The notes under the pieces are model-generated. The model was not told where the DNA came from. It was given only the letters and a program-made list of their open reading frames with translations, and made no database searches. From contig OY725496.1 in assembly GCA_963281255.1 (NCBI GenBank), positions 434,001-498,000 of the forward strand: a DNA stretch of 64,000 nt, read 5' to 3'. The position numbers and the translations under genes were made by a program. This document shows, one piece after another, positions 42,418 through 53,446 of the stretch (position 1 is the first letter of the stretch; each line of letters opens with the position of its first letter). The DNA comes from Aphrocallistes beatrix. Taxonomy: Eukaryota > Porifera > Hexactinellida > Sceptrulophora > Aphrocallistidae.

Positions 42418-42982
42418 CTTAATTGTAACATTCTTTGTTAATTTGTTCCTATTTTTTGAAGAGTTTTAATCTATTTTATTTTATTAGTGTGACTTCCCCC
42501 GCAAACCAGAATTTTAGTTTTCTATTTGACCTTTGTTTGACTTGTTTAGTTGTTTTTAAATGATCTCTACTCCTATCTCAAATTCGCTAGTGGGCATTCC
42601 TATATTCCAAACCAGTGTTCTCTCTAAGAAAGGATCTGTAATGTTATTTAAATTTTATATATTTATATAAAGTTAAAGTTTATAGATTTATATATCCCCC
42701 GAATCCATGCTAATATGTGACTAGAACTTCCACGTGTATTTCTCTTCTCTATACTGATCACTAGCATACCACTAGTACATTCCTTTTATAGTGTTTTGTC
42801 ATGCTCTTGCAGGAGGACAAGCGGGACCACGAGGATCTACGTGTATACCGCATGGTATTGGACAGGCCATTAATGGAGCCCCCTCCATTTAATTAGTAAA
42901 GTTTGTAAATTTCGCTTGATATATTATCTAACCATTTTTTCAACGTTTCCTACTAAATATTAGTGAATTTAAATGACCTTAA

Positions 42983-43091
42983 ACCCTGGAACGACTTGGG
43001 GTCATAGGTACAAATAGAAATGACCCCACTTTCATTTTCACTTTCAATTCACTTTCACTTTCACTTCAACATTCCAGGACGTATCAGGGTT
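42983..43091. mobile_element. 109 bp TTAA-flanked mini-MITE
   Basis: TTAA at 42979-42982 and 43092-43095; ends ACCCTGGAACG and the complement of ACCCTGATACG. It contains the complement of GAAAGTGAAAATGAAAGTG (43027-43045), shared with the mini-MITE at 33571. Confidence 0.6.
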
Positions 43092-43364
43092 TTAAAAAAG
43101 GAACATATTCGCGTATTAGTTTTAAAAAATTTAGTTTTAAAAAAAATATTGTTTGACTTTTAGCTGGATGCATACTCTTATTTTGAGGAGTGCTTAATTA
43201 TTAATGCTCGAATATTGGATTCCTACGCATATCCCGTATGGTATTGGATGTCGAGTGTTCCTACAGTATTGCCAATTTACTACAAAAGATCGCTGAATAT
43301 TTTGAGGCACCTAACGCTGATTTGAGACACACTAATATGTCGTGAGATACAGGTAGAGAACCAC

Positions 43365-43815
43365 TGCCGTATGCTATTGTATGTCAGAGTTCTACAGTAT
43401 GTACAGTACTGACGTGGAGAGGTTCAGTGCCATGGCGCATTAAGTCTAAGTCTCGCAACAGCTGTCCTCGCACCAATTCTCTCCTGTGTGTAATGTCTCT
43501 GTCTGCACTCCTGACAGATGTGTCTACACACTGGACCAATCCAAGACTCTCCGCGATGCGTCGTGAAGGCAGTGAAGCAAGACAGGATAGAGAACTGTGC
43601 ATCCTACCTATCAAGACTACACCGCAGACTCTGATTCAGAACCGGATTCTGCGGAAGGTGATGAGGATGATTACGAGGTGATACAGAAGAGTTGCTTTCT
43701 GGTGGGAGAAGACTGGAGTGAGAGTAAATATACTTTGAACATTTACACATTATCTTTTCATTACATCAACGATGATCTTTATATTCTAATAGTCCTTATA
43801 ACCTGTGAATTAAAT
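43365..43815 (+). pseudogene. Array spacer block X, copy 2
   Basis: Second copy of the 37690 block. The acidic stretch SDSEPDSAEGDEDDYEVIQ is readable at about 43630-43690, but the upstream frame is broken as in the other copies. Confidence 0.4.
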
Positions 43816-43819
43816 TTCC

Positions 43820-44095
43820 GTTAAGGCTGAGAATTCCATAAAATTTCCGTTTTTTTCCTTTGGCAAAGAGGGACAAATTCCCATATGGAAATTTCTAGAA
43901 TGTTGGAGGAGAATCAAGGGTCACTAATCCCCGGTCAGCGGCTATCACACTTTTCCATGCTCCTCCCTTAAGCTTGCATCTCCCCTCCCTGCCTCATACC
44001 GGCTACCAGATAATTTCCCGCTGTCCCGATGGACGAGTTCCTCTTGGGCATTAGGTTTACTGGGTTTTTTTGTGGTGGACGGAGGCTCCTCCCTA
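43820..44095. repeat. Array spacer block Y, copy 2 (type 1)
   Basis: Type 1 form, with GGAATTTCTAGAATGTTGG and AATCAAGGGTCACTAATCCC. Confidence 0.65.
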
Positions 44096-44571
44096 AGAAA
44101 ATCTTAGAAAATCAATTATCAATATTTTGAGGGTCTGATATTCTACAGCTAATTTTTGTCACACATGGAGGAGAAATATTATATTATGTAATTAATCAAT
44201 TACTGATATGAAGCATATGTTTCACCAAATTTAACAATAAACTAGGATGGTACTGGTAATGGGAAAGGTATGGGAAGCCCTCTCCTCTCCCCATATTATT
44301 GCGTTGAGGCCTTGGTCGCATGTGTCGCACCGTTTCACCTCTTATGCATATGCCTATATGTCAAAGGTTAAATTTTTACCTCTTAGTTGCTGTAAAAGAA
44401 CAGATTGGGGACATGGCTTTTGTCTGTTGTATAGGGATGATGCTTCTCGGAGATTATTTATAAATTTATTGCTTTTTAAGAGGTTTATTGGTTGTAGCGA
44501 GTGTCCATTTTGGGAGACTCCACTGCACATAAAGACTAATCCAGTCTACTCTACTATAAAATAATTGTGCA

Positions 44572-44588
44572 CCAAATACTGTAATTGG
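44572..44588 (+). promoter_or_regulatory. Conserved array promoter motif
   Basis: CCAAATACTGTAATTGG ending 98 bp before the ATG at 44687. Confidence 0.6.
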
Positions 44589-44686
44589 ATATCTCTTTAG
44601 ATACTATTAAGAATAATAATTCATATTTAATTACATCTCAGCTAGATATGTACACATTATAATTATTATTGAGTTCTATTGAGTGA

Positions 44687-45901
44687 ATGGCTACGCGTGA
44701 AGGTATTGGAGGAGGTTTGGAGGGATTGGATCGGTTCGATGCTTTGACACAGGAAATAGAAGAGAAGTTCTCTCACTTCCATTTTCTCCTCGAAACACGA
44801 AGAGTGTCTCTTCTTGAGAGAGTGAAGAAGATGAGAGAACTCTACCAGCAGCATCAGGAACTGTCAGAAGCGATAAAACAGTTGGAAGGAATCAAAAATG
44901 CGACCAACGAAATGTTGAAAACGAATTTAGCTGCAAGAAAAAAAGAAAATGCAATTAAAATGTGGGATGATGAGATTGAAGAATTGACTCGAAAAAAAGC
45001 GGATTTAGATCAAGTTTCTACTCTAAAATTTGTCGTAAATAGTGAAGAGTTTTCTGATTGTGTAAAGAGAATGCATTTGAGAGAAATAGAAGCAGTGGAG
45101 TATTGTAAGAGAAGAGAACCTCTTGTCATGAAGGTTAAGAGAGGATTTGGTGAAGGAGAAGTCATTGATCCAAAAGCTGTATCTATTGATGATACGAGTA
45201 ATGAAGTGTTTATTATTGATAGTTTTAAAGCTTTAGTATATGTCTATTCTTCTGAAGGGCATTTTCTACGACAATTTGGAGAAAAACTGTTGAAAGGTCC
45301 ATATGGTATCTGTCTATCTGGAGAATTCATATTTGTCTCAAATCTATCGAGTTCAGGCATTTCCAAATTTACTAAAACCGGAGAGTTTGTGAAGAGTACT
45401 AGCTTAGAAGGTGAGAATGCTATTCAGCTTAAGGGTCCAAGAGGTCTGTGCGTGCATAATGAATTTGTGTATATTTGTAATAAAGGACATAACAGAATCG
45501 AAGTGTTGAAACTGGATCTGACATTTGTTAAGAATTTCGGAGAAAACAAACTAACATATCCACAAGATATCAAACTATTCAAAAATCAGATATTTGTTCT
45601 CGTTCAGCTTAATAGTACAATTCACACATTCAATACAGAACACAATTATCTCCGTTCTATCCATTTCACAGGACTACAGAGTCAGATATCTAACGCTTTC
45701 TTCTTCACAATTGACAATAAGGGTAACTTTATAGTTAGTGACTTTAATGCTGGTTGTTTGAAAGTATTCAATCCTTCAGGAGAAGATGTACAGACACTAG
45801 GAGAAGGATTTCTTTTTCTACCTTTAGGTGTTGCTATGGATAATCAACAGCGTATTGTCGTTATTAACATTCTGAATTTCAAATGCTTCCAAATTTACTA
45901 A
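44687..45901 (+). CDS. Coiled-coil/NHL six-blade propeller protein, array member 4
   Basis: 404 residues, intronless, coil of the B version (LEGIKNATNEMLKTNLAARK, EIEELTRKKADLDQ). Blade 1 loops are the most unusual of the intact members: DPKAVS instead of the P-x-G-I-S pattern, and IIDSFKA instead of VVDYYK. Others: NKGHNR in blade 3, ENKLTYPQD in blade 4, SDFNAG in blade 5, VINILNFK in the final strand. The backbone between these positions is identical to its neighbours, for example GEFVKSTSLEGENAIQLK. Spacing to the promoter motif is standard. Confidence 0.88.
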   Translation: MATREGIGGGLEGLDRFDALTQEIEEKFSHFHFLLETRRVSLLERVKKMRELYQQHQELSEAIKQLEGIKNATNEMLKTNLAARKKENAIKMWDDEIEELTRKKADLDQVSTLKFVVNSEEFSDCVKRMHLREIEAVEYCKRREPLVMKVKRGFGEGEVIDPKAVSIDDTSNEVFIIDSFKALVYVYSSEGHFLRQFGEKLLKGPYGICLSGEFIFVSNLSSSGISKFTKTGEFVKSTSLEGENAIQLKGPRGLCVHNEFVYICNKGHNRIEVLKLDLTFVKNFGENKLTYPQDIKLFKNQIFVLVQLNSTIHTFNTEHNYLRSIHFTGLQSQISNAFFFTIDNKGNFIVSDFNAGCLKVFNPSGEDVQTLGEGFLFLPLGVAMDNQQRIVVINILNFKCFQIY

Positions 45902-47588
45902 CTTATTTATACCATTATTTTCTTTTTAGTTCCAAATATTTGTCAGAATTTATTTTATTTTATTTTCTTAGTATGATTTCCTTCCCAAGCCTTATGTTGT
46001 ATCTTTGAATTGCAGTTAGCTATTTTACCTTTTTTACTTGTTTTATAAAGAATTTTATCTCAACTTCCTCAAATTTTGTACGTTAGCGCCATTCCTATTC
46101 CCCAAACCAGTGTTTCTTCGGAGAAAGGATCCTTTTTGTGACTTGTTTGTTTTAAAAATTTAAAGAAACAAAAAGGCTGTTACGATAAGACGCGTGGCTG
46201 TAGTTTTGAATCAGCTCTGAATCAGCTAACTCCGTTAGTTTAGATAAAATATTATTACAGTGATACTAGGCCATGACTGGGAAGTTTTACACAATGATTA
46301 TACTATAACCAAGATATTACTCGGACCAGTGCTAAGTTTACTTTCGTCTTGTCTACTTATTACAGCCATAAAAGCCCAAACTGTATACCTTCATAGACTA
46401 AAATCTTTTCGGGGCCCCTTAAGGCCCGGACCACGTCCGTGGTGATTACCCCGCCTACCTCCTCTCGACGCAAGTGCCTATTATATTGATAGTAAATATT
46501 ATATTACATAATTAATCTTAATGGTAGTTCGTGATATGAACCTAATGTTTCACCAAAATTAATGATAGGCAGAAATTGAATAAAAGTACGTAGAAACTAT
46601 CTACACCTTTGAAAAGTGGGGGAGTGGCAATCCCCCATTACATGCTGAAGTTTATGGCCTACATCTCTATGCATTTATAAGTCTTTTTTTGCACAAATAA
46701 CACAATTATTTTTTTGAATTAATTTTCAATTCCATTCTTTAACTCTCTCTCTCACGTAATTACATTTTTTTTATTATTTTTATAGAGAACTAGGGCCGTA
46801 TACATGTCAGTCCTGGTCCAGAGAGTTTTACTCTCGCCGGGCCAGACGAGACATGCTACAAACACTTCCTGTCCCTTGCCACAAGCTTCTCTTCTCAGAA
46901 CTGAAGTCCATTCACTCTGGACTGCGACTGTCCGTCGTCCTGAGAGGGAGTGAGTTCCTGGTTCTGAGCTGAGCAGTGGCATTAGTGTCAGGAGTGAGTT
47001 CAGTGGATGAGTCTACCATGAACTGAGTCAGCAAGGATTGTCTGCAGCTCCAGCTCCACCCACGCATTTCTTGGAGAATGGAGAGGTTTCAGACATAAAT
47101 TAATGTGGATTGTAAGCTAAGCAACAAATTGGAAATAGAATATTTGTAGGGTGATAGGGTGAGGCTATTGACACCGACCTGTGTGCGTCAATAGCCACTT
47201 CGATATTTAAATAATCTTGATTCTTGAATATGAGCATAGATATGACTAATATAGTAAGGTTGCCAATTCAAACGAAAGTTTTTTTTTCAATATCATTACC
47301 AATTTGTGAAAAAAATGAGTTTGTATTTTCACTCTCCTGACTCCAATAATGGTTACAAATCGGTAGATGTGTCTTTTTCTTGGGACAAGCCTCCCTGATA
47401 GCCTAACAGTTGCTCATTTCGACCGCTCCACCTCCAAGATTGATCTCATACTCATAGCTGTGAAACTTTTTGTCTCTGATTTTGAATCTAATCAAGGCAT
47501 ATTTCAGCCATTATTACATACCATATTACATCGAATAGTAAATCTCCCAAGGAGGTACTGAAGTATTTGTGTTGCCTCTGAATAAAGA
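45902..47588. other. Intergenic DNA
   Basis: 46797-47090 is GC-richer and non-coding as far as I can read. A hairpin with a perfect 10 bp stem (GGCTATTGAC / GTCAATAGCC) lies at 47163-47196 with a 14 nt loop. No gene seen. Confidence 0.45.
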
Positions 47589-47670
47589 CAAGCGCGCTTC
47601 GTTTGCTTGTGCTGCACAGCTGGCGGACACTTTGTGTCCGTCGGAGGCTCCCTTTGGGTGCCTGGGCACA
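47589..47670 (+). mobile_element. Repeat family A, head fragment
   Basis: GC-rich head only (CAAGCGCGCTTCGTTTGC ... GGAGGCTCCCTTTGGGTGCC), immediately before the full copy at 47732. Confidence 0.7.
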
Positions 47671-47731
47671 CAATGATTAATAGTAAAGCAGGTGACATCT
47701 CTAAATTTATGTGTCTTACTTTTATAATTGA

Positions 47732-48272
47732 CAAGCGCGCTTCGCGCTTGCTTGCGCTCGCGGCTGGCGGACACTTTGTGTCCGCCGGAGGCTCCCTTCG
47801 GTCGCCTGGTGTCACATTGGTTAATTATAAGGGAGGTAACATCTCTAAATATGTCTGTCTTACTGTGCTAATCGATATCACTCGAAAAATCACCAAATTT
47901 GTGAATTTAAAAATTTTTGATGCAAAATGATGACGTCATAACAAAGTGATGAGTCATCATTTTTTGATGATAGTTGCATCATATGTGAGACATGTTAGTA
48001 TACAGATTCTATTAAAATTTCAGCCTTCTATCTCCTATAATGGCTGAGTTATGCCCGAATAACTGTGTTGCTTAACTTTTTAAAATGTGACAATGACGTC
48101 ATAATTCCATGATGAGTCGACATTTTGCTCTGAACTCAGAACTTACTGGAGCCATAGCCAAAAGACTCCCACATGCCAAAAATCAGCCTTCTGCGCCCGG
48201 CAGTTTCTTCAATCAATTCGTTACAGAGATATATATATATATATACAATCATCGAGTTTTAATAGTAAGGAT
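47732..48272 (+). mobile_element. Repeat family A, full-length copy
   Basis: Complete from CAAGCGCGCTTCGCGC to TTAATAGTAAGGAT, with both CRE octamers and the TGAGTCA site. A further body fragment follows at 48290-48485. Confidence 0.85.
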
Positions 48273-48640
48273 AACATTGAAAAATCATCAATTTTGTCAG
48301 TTTTTTGAATTTTGGTTCGTAATGATGACGCCATTACATAGTGATGTATTATAATTTTTATAATTAAAAGGTGATAATTACGTCATAATTCCATGATGAG
48401 TCGACATTTTCGAATTAGCTCAGAACTTAGTGGAGCCATATCCAAAAGATTCCCACATACCAAAAGTCAGCTTTCTGTGCTTGGAAATATGATTACCTTC
48501 ACATGGCGCGCTGCAGCACTTCGCTCAGCCCTGATAGCTTCCAAACCACACAAGGCCCTTCACAAAAACTATATGCACCATTATATGCGAGCCTGACACC
48601 AGCTCTCTGAAATCACATACGCGATAGCATAATTGTACAA

Positions 48641-48657
48641 CCAAATACTGTAATTGG
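48641..48657 (+). promoter_or_regulatory. Conserved array promoter motif
   Basis: CCAAATACTGTAATTGG ending 98 bp before the ATG at 48756. Confidence 0.6.
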
Positions 48658-48755
48658 ATATCTCTCTAGACACAATTATGAATATTAATTCGTATTTAAT
48701 TACATCTCAGCTAGATATGTATACATTATAATTATTATTGAGTTCTATTGAGTGA

Positions 48756-49970
48756 ATGGCTACGCGTGAAGGTATTGGAGGAGGTTTGGAGGGATTGGAT
48801 CGGTTCGATGCTTTGACACAGGAAATAGAAGAGAAGTTCTCTCACTTCCATTCTCTCCTCGAAACACGAAGAGTGTCTCTTCTTGAGAGAGTGAAGAAGA
48901 TGAGAGAACTCTACCAGCAGCATCAGGAACTGTCTGAGACGATAGAACAGCTTGAAGTGATCAGAAAGGCAACCAACGAAGTGTTGAAAATGAATTTAGC
49001 TGCAAGAACGAAAGAGAGCGCAATTACAATGTGGGATGATAAGATTGAAGAATTGACTAGAAAAAAAGCGGATCTAGATTTAGTTTCTACTTTAAAGTTT
49101 GTTGTGAGTAGTGAAGAATTTTTTGATTGTGTAAAGAAGATGCATTTGAGAGAAATAGAAGCAGTGGAGTATTGTAAGAGAAGAGAACCTCTTGTCATGA
49201 AGGGGAAGATGGGATACGGTGAAGGAGAAGTTGTTGACCCTTGTGGTATATCTATTGACGATACGAGTTACGAAGTGTTTGTTGTTGATAACTATAAGTT
49301 ATTAGTATGTGTTTATTCTTCTGAAGGAGATTTTATAAGAAAATTTGGGGAAGAACAGTTGAATGGACCTCATGATATCTGTGTATCTGGAGAATTCCTA
49401 TTTGTTTCAAGTTCATCAAGTTCAGTAATTTCCAAGTTTACTAAAACTGGAGAGTTTGTGAAGTGTACTAGCTTAGAAGGTGAGAATGCTATTCAGCTTA
49501 CGAGTCCAAGAGGTCTGTGCGTACATAATGAATTTGTGTATATTTGTAATAATGGACATAACAGAATCGAAATGTTGAAGCTAGATCTGACATTTGTTAG
49601 GAATTTCGGAAGCGCCAAACTAATATATCCAGAAGATATCAAACTATTCCAAAATCAGATATTTGTTCTCGTTCAGCTTAATAGTACAATTCACACATTC
49701 AATACAGAACACAATTATCTCCGTTCTATCCATTTCACAGGACTACAGAGTCAGGTATCTCACGCTTTCTTCTTCACTATTGACAGTGAAGGTAACTTTA
49801 TTGTTAGTGACCATGAAGCTGGTTGTTTGAAAGTATTCAATCCTTCAGGAGAATATGTAGAGACACTCGGAGGAGCATTTCTGCTTCGACCTCAAGGTGT
49901 CGCTATGGATAATGAACAGCGTATTGTCGTTGTTAACGAGGTGAATTACAAATGCTTCCAAATTTACTGA
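48756..49970 (+). CDS. Coiled-coil/NHL six-blade propeller protein, array member 5
   Basis: 404 residues, intronless, B-type coil with own changes (SETIEQLEVIRKATNEVLKM). Loop residues: DPCG and DNYKLL (blade 1), PHDI and SSSSS (blade 2), NNGHNR (blade 3), GSAKLIYPED (blade 4), SDHEAG (blade 5), GAFLLRPQG (blade 6). GEFVKCTSLEGENAIQL, with Cys for Ser, is shared only with truncated member 3, as is the NNGHNR loop. This suggests recent sequence exchange between those two copies. Two family A elements lie within 1.2 kb upstream. Confidence 0.88.
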   Translation: MATREGIGGGLEGLDRFDALTQEIEEKFSHFHSLLETRRVSLLERVKKMRELYQQHQELSETIEQLEVIRKATNEVLKMNLAARTKESAITMWDDKIEELTRKKADLDLVSTLKFVVSSEEFFDCVKKMHLREIEAVEYCKRREPLVMKGKMGYGEGEVVDPCGISIDDTSYEVFVVDNYKLLVCVYSSEGDFIRKFGEEQLNGPHDICVSGEFLFVSSSSSSVISKFTKTGEFVKCTSLEGENAIQLTSPRGLCVHNEFVYICNNGHNRIEMLKLDLTFVRNFGSAKLIYPEDIKLFQNQIFVLVQLNSTIHTFNTEHNYLRSIHFTGLQSQVSHAFFFTIDSEGNFIVSDHEAGCLKVFNPSGEYVETLGGAFLLRPQGVAMDNEQRIVVVNEVNYKCFQIY

Positions 49971-50734
49971 CTTATTTGCAACTTTCTTTGTTAATTAGTT
50001 CCCAATATTTTGCAGTTCTATTTTATTTTATTTTCTTGGTGTGATATCCTCATCAAATTTTATATCTTAGATTTGTAGTTAGCTATTTTGCTTTTTTTTA
50101 CTTGTTTTTTACCAAAGAATTATCTCTGCTCCTATCTCAAATTTACTTCGCTAACGGACATTCCTATTCTCCAAACCAGTGTTCTCTCTAAGAAAGGATC
50201 CGTAACGCGTCAATTTAATTTCTGTGGTGGCAATTCTGGTGATAGAAAAAATCCGTTTTCAGATTCCATGCTATACCGTATAACATGATTGTCAAGGATC
50301 GTGACTAGAATTTCCACGTTTATTTATTTCACTGTACTGACCACTAGCATAGCACTAGACCAGTACATTCCTTTTATAGTGTTTGGAGGATGGGAAAGTC
50401 TGTTGGTGATGTTCTTCCTCCGGGTATAGCACCGGTTGATAATGGAGACACATTAGCGAGAAATCTACGAAGAAGGTAGTTGTTAATCGTGCTCTTGTAG
50501 AAGGACAAGCGGCTACACCAGGACCTACATGTATACCGTATGGTATTGGACGCCATTAGAGGACCCTCCTCCTATTTTGAAGTGCGCACTCCTTTAATAT
50601 AGTTTTTTCGTCTACTTTCTAACAATTTTTCTCAACGTTTCCTACTGGAGTTAAAAATTTGGGTAAATTAAAGCTTAGAAAGTGGCCTAAAAAGGTAAAA
50701 TATTACGTATTAATTTTCAAAACTTTTTTTCTCA

Positions 50735-50795
50735 AAGGGCATGCCTAATTTATGGGACGGGATAGCATCCCGTCCCTTAAATTAGGCATGCCCTT
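50735..50795. repeat. 28 bp inverted repeat with 5 nt loop
   Basis: AAGGGCATGCCTAATTTATG... pairs with its complement 50768-50795 at 27 of 28 positions, loop TAGCA. Related words (CATGCCTAATTTTA, AATTAGGCATACCC) bound a larger fold-back region at 62135-62515. Confidence 0.85.
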
Positions 50796-50954
50796 CAAAA
50801 ATTATGTGAATTCTGCATAGAATTTCAGTGGTGTTTACTATTTTAGATTGAATTTAGAATTGTATTTTAAAGAAGCGCATAGAAGAGTGAGCTCTTCATT
50901 CCAGGAGCAGAGCACTAACTCTTTAAATTAGAAACAGAGGCTGGAGCTCTTAAC

Positions 50955-51395
50955 GCTCTGGTATTGCATATCAGAGTTGTACAGTATGGACAGTGCAGAC
51001 ATGGAGAGGTTCAGTGCCATGGCACATTAAGTCCAAGTCTCGCAACAGCTGTCCTCGCAGCACTTCTCTCCTGTGTGTGATGTCTCTGTCTGCACTCCTG
51101 ACAGAGATGTGTCTACACACTGGACCAATCCAAGACTCTCCGCGATGCGTCGTGAAGGCAGTGAAGCTAGACAGGATAGAGAACTGTACTTCCTACCTAG
51201 CAAGACCCTACCGCAGACTCTGATCCAGACCCGGATTCTGTGGAAGGCGATCAGGATGATGAGTACGAGGTGCTACAGAAGAGTGGCTTTATGGTAGAGG
51301 AAGAATGGGTGAGAGTGACTAGACTTTTCGAACATGTACACTTTATCTTTTCATTACATCAACGATAATCTTTATGTTCTAATAGCCCATATAAC
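50955..51395 (+). pseudogene. Array spacer block X, copy 3
   Basis: Third copy of the 37690 block, again without one continuous frame. Confidence 0.4.
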
Positions 51396-51404
51396 CTGTG
51401 AATT

Positions 51405-51925
51405 AAATTTTCGTTAAGGCTGAGAATTCCGTAAAATTTCCGTTTTTTTCCTTTGGCGAAGAGGGACAAATTCCCATATGGAAATTTTTGGAATGTTGGA
51501 CGAGAATCAAGGGTCACTAATCCCCGGTCAGCTGCTATCACACTTTTTCCATGCTCCTCCCTTAAGCTAGCATCTCCCCCTCCCTGCCTCATACCGGCTA
51601 CCAGATAATTTCCTGCTGTCCCGATGGACGAGTTCCTCTTAGGCGTTAGGTTTACTGATTTTTTGTGATGGACGGAGGCTCCTCCCTTTGAAAATCTTAG
51701 AAAATCAATTATCAATATTTTATTTCCGTTAATGCTGAGAAATCAGTAGAATTTCTGTTTTTGACTTTGGCGAAGAGTGACAAGTTTCCATATAGAAATT
51801 TCTGGTATGTTAGAGGGAGTACTTGGGATCAGGGGTCTGCAATCCCCCGTCAGCAGTTTTCACACTTTTTCACGCTTCTCCCTTAATTAAGCTTTCATCT
51901 CCTCCTCCCTTCCTCATATGTACCG
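51405..51925. repeat. Array spacer block Y, two copies of different types in tandem
   Basis: 51405-51690 is the type 1 form (as at 43820) and 51720-51925 the type 2 form (as at 38150), followed by the block Z form of 38700. Confidence 0.7.
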
Positions 51926-52117
51926 ATATAAATAACATACACATTGGGGACATGGCTTTTGTCTGTTCAATAGGGATGACGTTTCTCGGAGACTATTTAT
52001 GAATTTGTTGTTTTCAAGAGGTTAATTGGTAGCAAGTTGTCCGCTTTTCGGAGTCCATTTGGTAGACTCCACTGTACTTAATTATTGCTACAATCTACTG
52101 ACTATAATATAATATTC

Positions 52118-52134
52118 CCAAATACTGTAATTGG
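52118..52134 (+). promoter_or_regulatory. Conserved array promoter motif
   Basis: CCAAATACTGTAATTGG ending 97 bp before the ATG at 52232. Confidence 0.6.
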
Positions 52135-52231
52135 ATATCTCTTTAGACACTATTAATACTAATATTCATATTTAATTACATCTCAGCTAGATATGCACAC
52201 ATTATAATTATTATTGAGTTCTATTGATTGA

Positions 52232-53446
52232 ATGGCTACGCGTGAAGGTATTGGAGGAGGTTTGGAGGGATTGGATCGGTTCGATGCTTTGACACAGGAA
52301 ATAGAAGAGAAGTTCTCTCACTTCCATTCTCTCCTCGAAACACGAAGAGTGTCTCTTCTTGAGAGAGTGAAGAAGATGAGAGAACTCTTCAAGCAGCATC
52401 AGGAACTGTCAGAGGCGATAGAACAGCTGGAAGGAATCAGAAGTGCAACCAATGAAATGTTAAAAATGAATTTAGCTGCAGGAAGCAAACAAAACCTGAT
52501 CAAAACATGTGACGATGACATTAAAAAATTCACTGGAAAAAAAGCTGATTTAGATCAAGTTTCTACTCTAATATTTTTCGGAAATAGTGAAGAGATTTCT
52601 GATTGTGTAAAGAGAATATATTTGAGAGAGATAGAAGCAGTGGAGTATTGTAAAAGAAGAGAACCTCTTGTCATGAAGATGAAGAGAGGATACGGTGAAG
52701 GAGAAGTTATTACTCCTCATGCTATATCTATTGACAATTTGAATAACGAAGTGTTTGTTGTTGATTACTATAGGGACTTAGTATGTGTCTATACTTCTGA
52801 AGGAGATTTTGTGAGAAAATTTGGAGGGAAAGAGTTGAATAACCCTTCTCGTATATGTCTATCTGGAGAATTCATATTTGTCTCGAGTCTATATAGTCCA
52901 GTAATTTCCAAGTTTGCTAAAACTGGAGAGTTTGTAAAGAGTACTAGCTTAGAAAGTGAGAATGCTATTCAGCTTAAGAATCCAACAGGTCTGTGCGTAC
53001 ATAATGAATTTGTGTATATTTGTAATTTTGGACATAACAGAATCGAAGTGTTGAAACTAGATTTGACATCTGTTAAGAATTTCGGAGAAGACCATCTGAA
53101 ATATCCAAATGATATTAAACTTTTCAAAAATCAGATATTTGTTCTCGTTCAACTTAATTGTACAATTCACGCATTCAATACAGAACACAATTATCTCCGT
53201 TCTATCCATTTCACAGGACTCCAGAGTCAGATATCTCACACTTTCTTCTTCACAATTGACAATAAGGGTAACTTTATAGTTAGTGACAGAAATGCTGGTT
53301 GTTTGAAAGTATTCAATCCTTCAGGAGATTATGTAGAGACACTAGGAGATGGATTTCTAACTTTTCCTCAAGGTGTCGCTATGGATAATCAACAACGTAT
53401 TGTCGTTGTTAACCAGCTGAATTGCAATTGCTTCCAAATTTACTAA
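52232..53446 (+). CDS. Coiled-coil/NHL six-blade propeller protein, array member 6
   Basis: 404 residues, intronless. The coil is B-type but the most altered (AAGSKQNLIKTCDDDIKKFTG), and the linker reads LIFFGNSEEISDC where the others have LKFVVNSEEFSDC. Loop residues: PHAIS and DYYRDL (blade 1), PSRI and SSLYSP (blade 2), PTGL and NFGHNR (blade 3), EDHLKYPND (blade 4), SDRNAG (blade 5), TFPQG (blade 6). The blade 5 loop equals that of member 2, and PSRI equals that of member 1, so loop versions recur in new combinations. Its start has FKQHQE for YQQHQE. Confidence 0.88.
   Translation: MATREGIGGGLEGLDRFDALTQEIEEKFSHFHSLLETRRVSLLERVKKMRELFKQHQELSEAIEQLEGIRSATNEMLKMNLAAGSKQNLIKTCDDDIKKFTGKKADLDQVSTLIFFGNSEEISDCVKRIYLREIEAVEYCKRREPLVMKMKRGYGEGEVITPHAISIDNLNNEVFVVDYYRDLVCVYTSEGDFVRKFGGKELNNPSRICLSGEFIFVSSLYSPVISKFAKTGEFVKSTSLESENAIQLKNPTGLCVHNEFVYICNFGHNRIEVLKLDLTSVKNFGEDHLKYPNDIKLFKNQIFVLVQLNCTIHAFNTEHNYLRSIHFTGLQSQISHTFFFTIDNKGNFIVSDRNAGCLKVFNPSGDYVETLGDGFLTFPQGVAMDNQQRIVVVNQLNCNCFQIY

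Noticed and set aside
47504..47930. Frames through the GC-rich head of repeat family A (also at 57041-57975)
   Set aside because: They arise from the repeat head and change frame between copies.
51359..51715. 118-residue minus-strand frame across spacer block Y
   Set aside because: Not open in the other block Y copies; no domain recognised.
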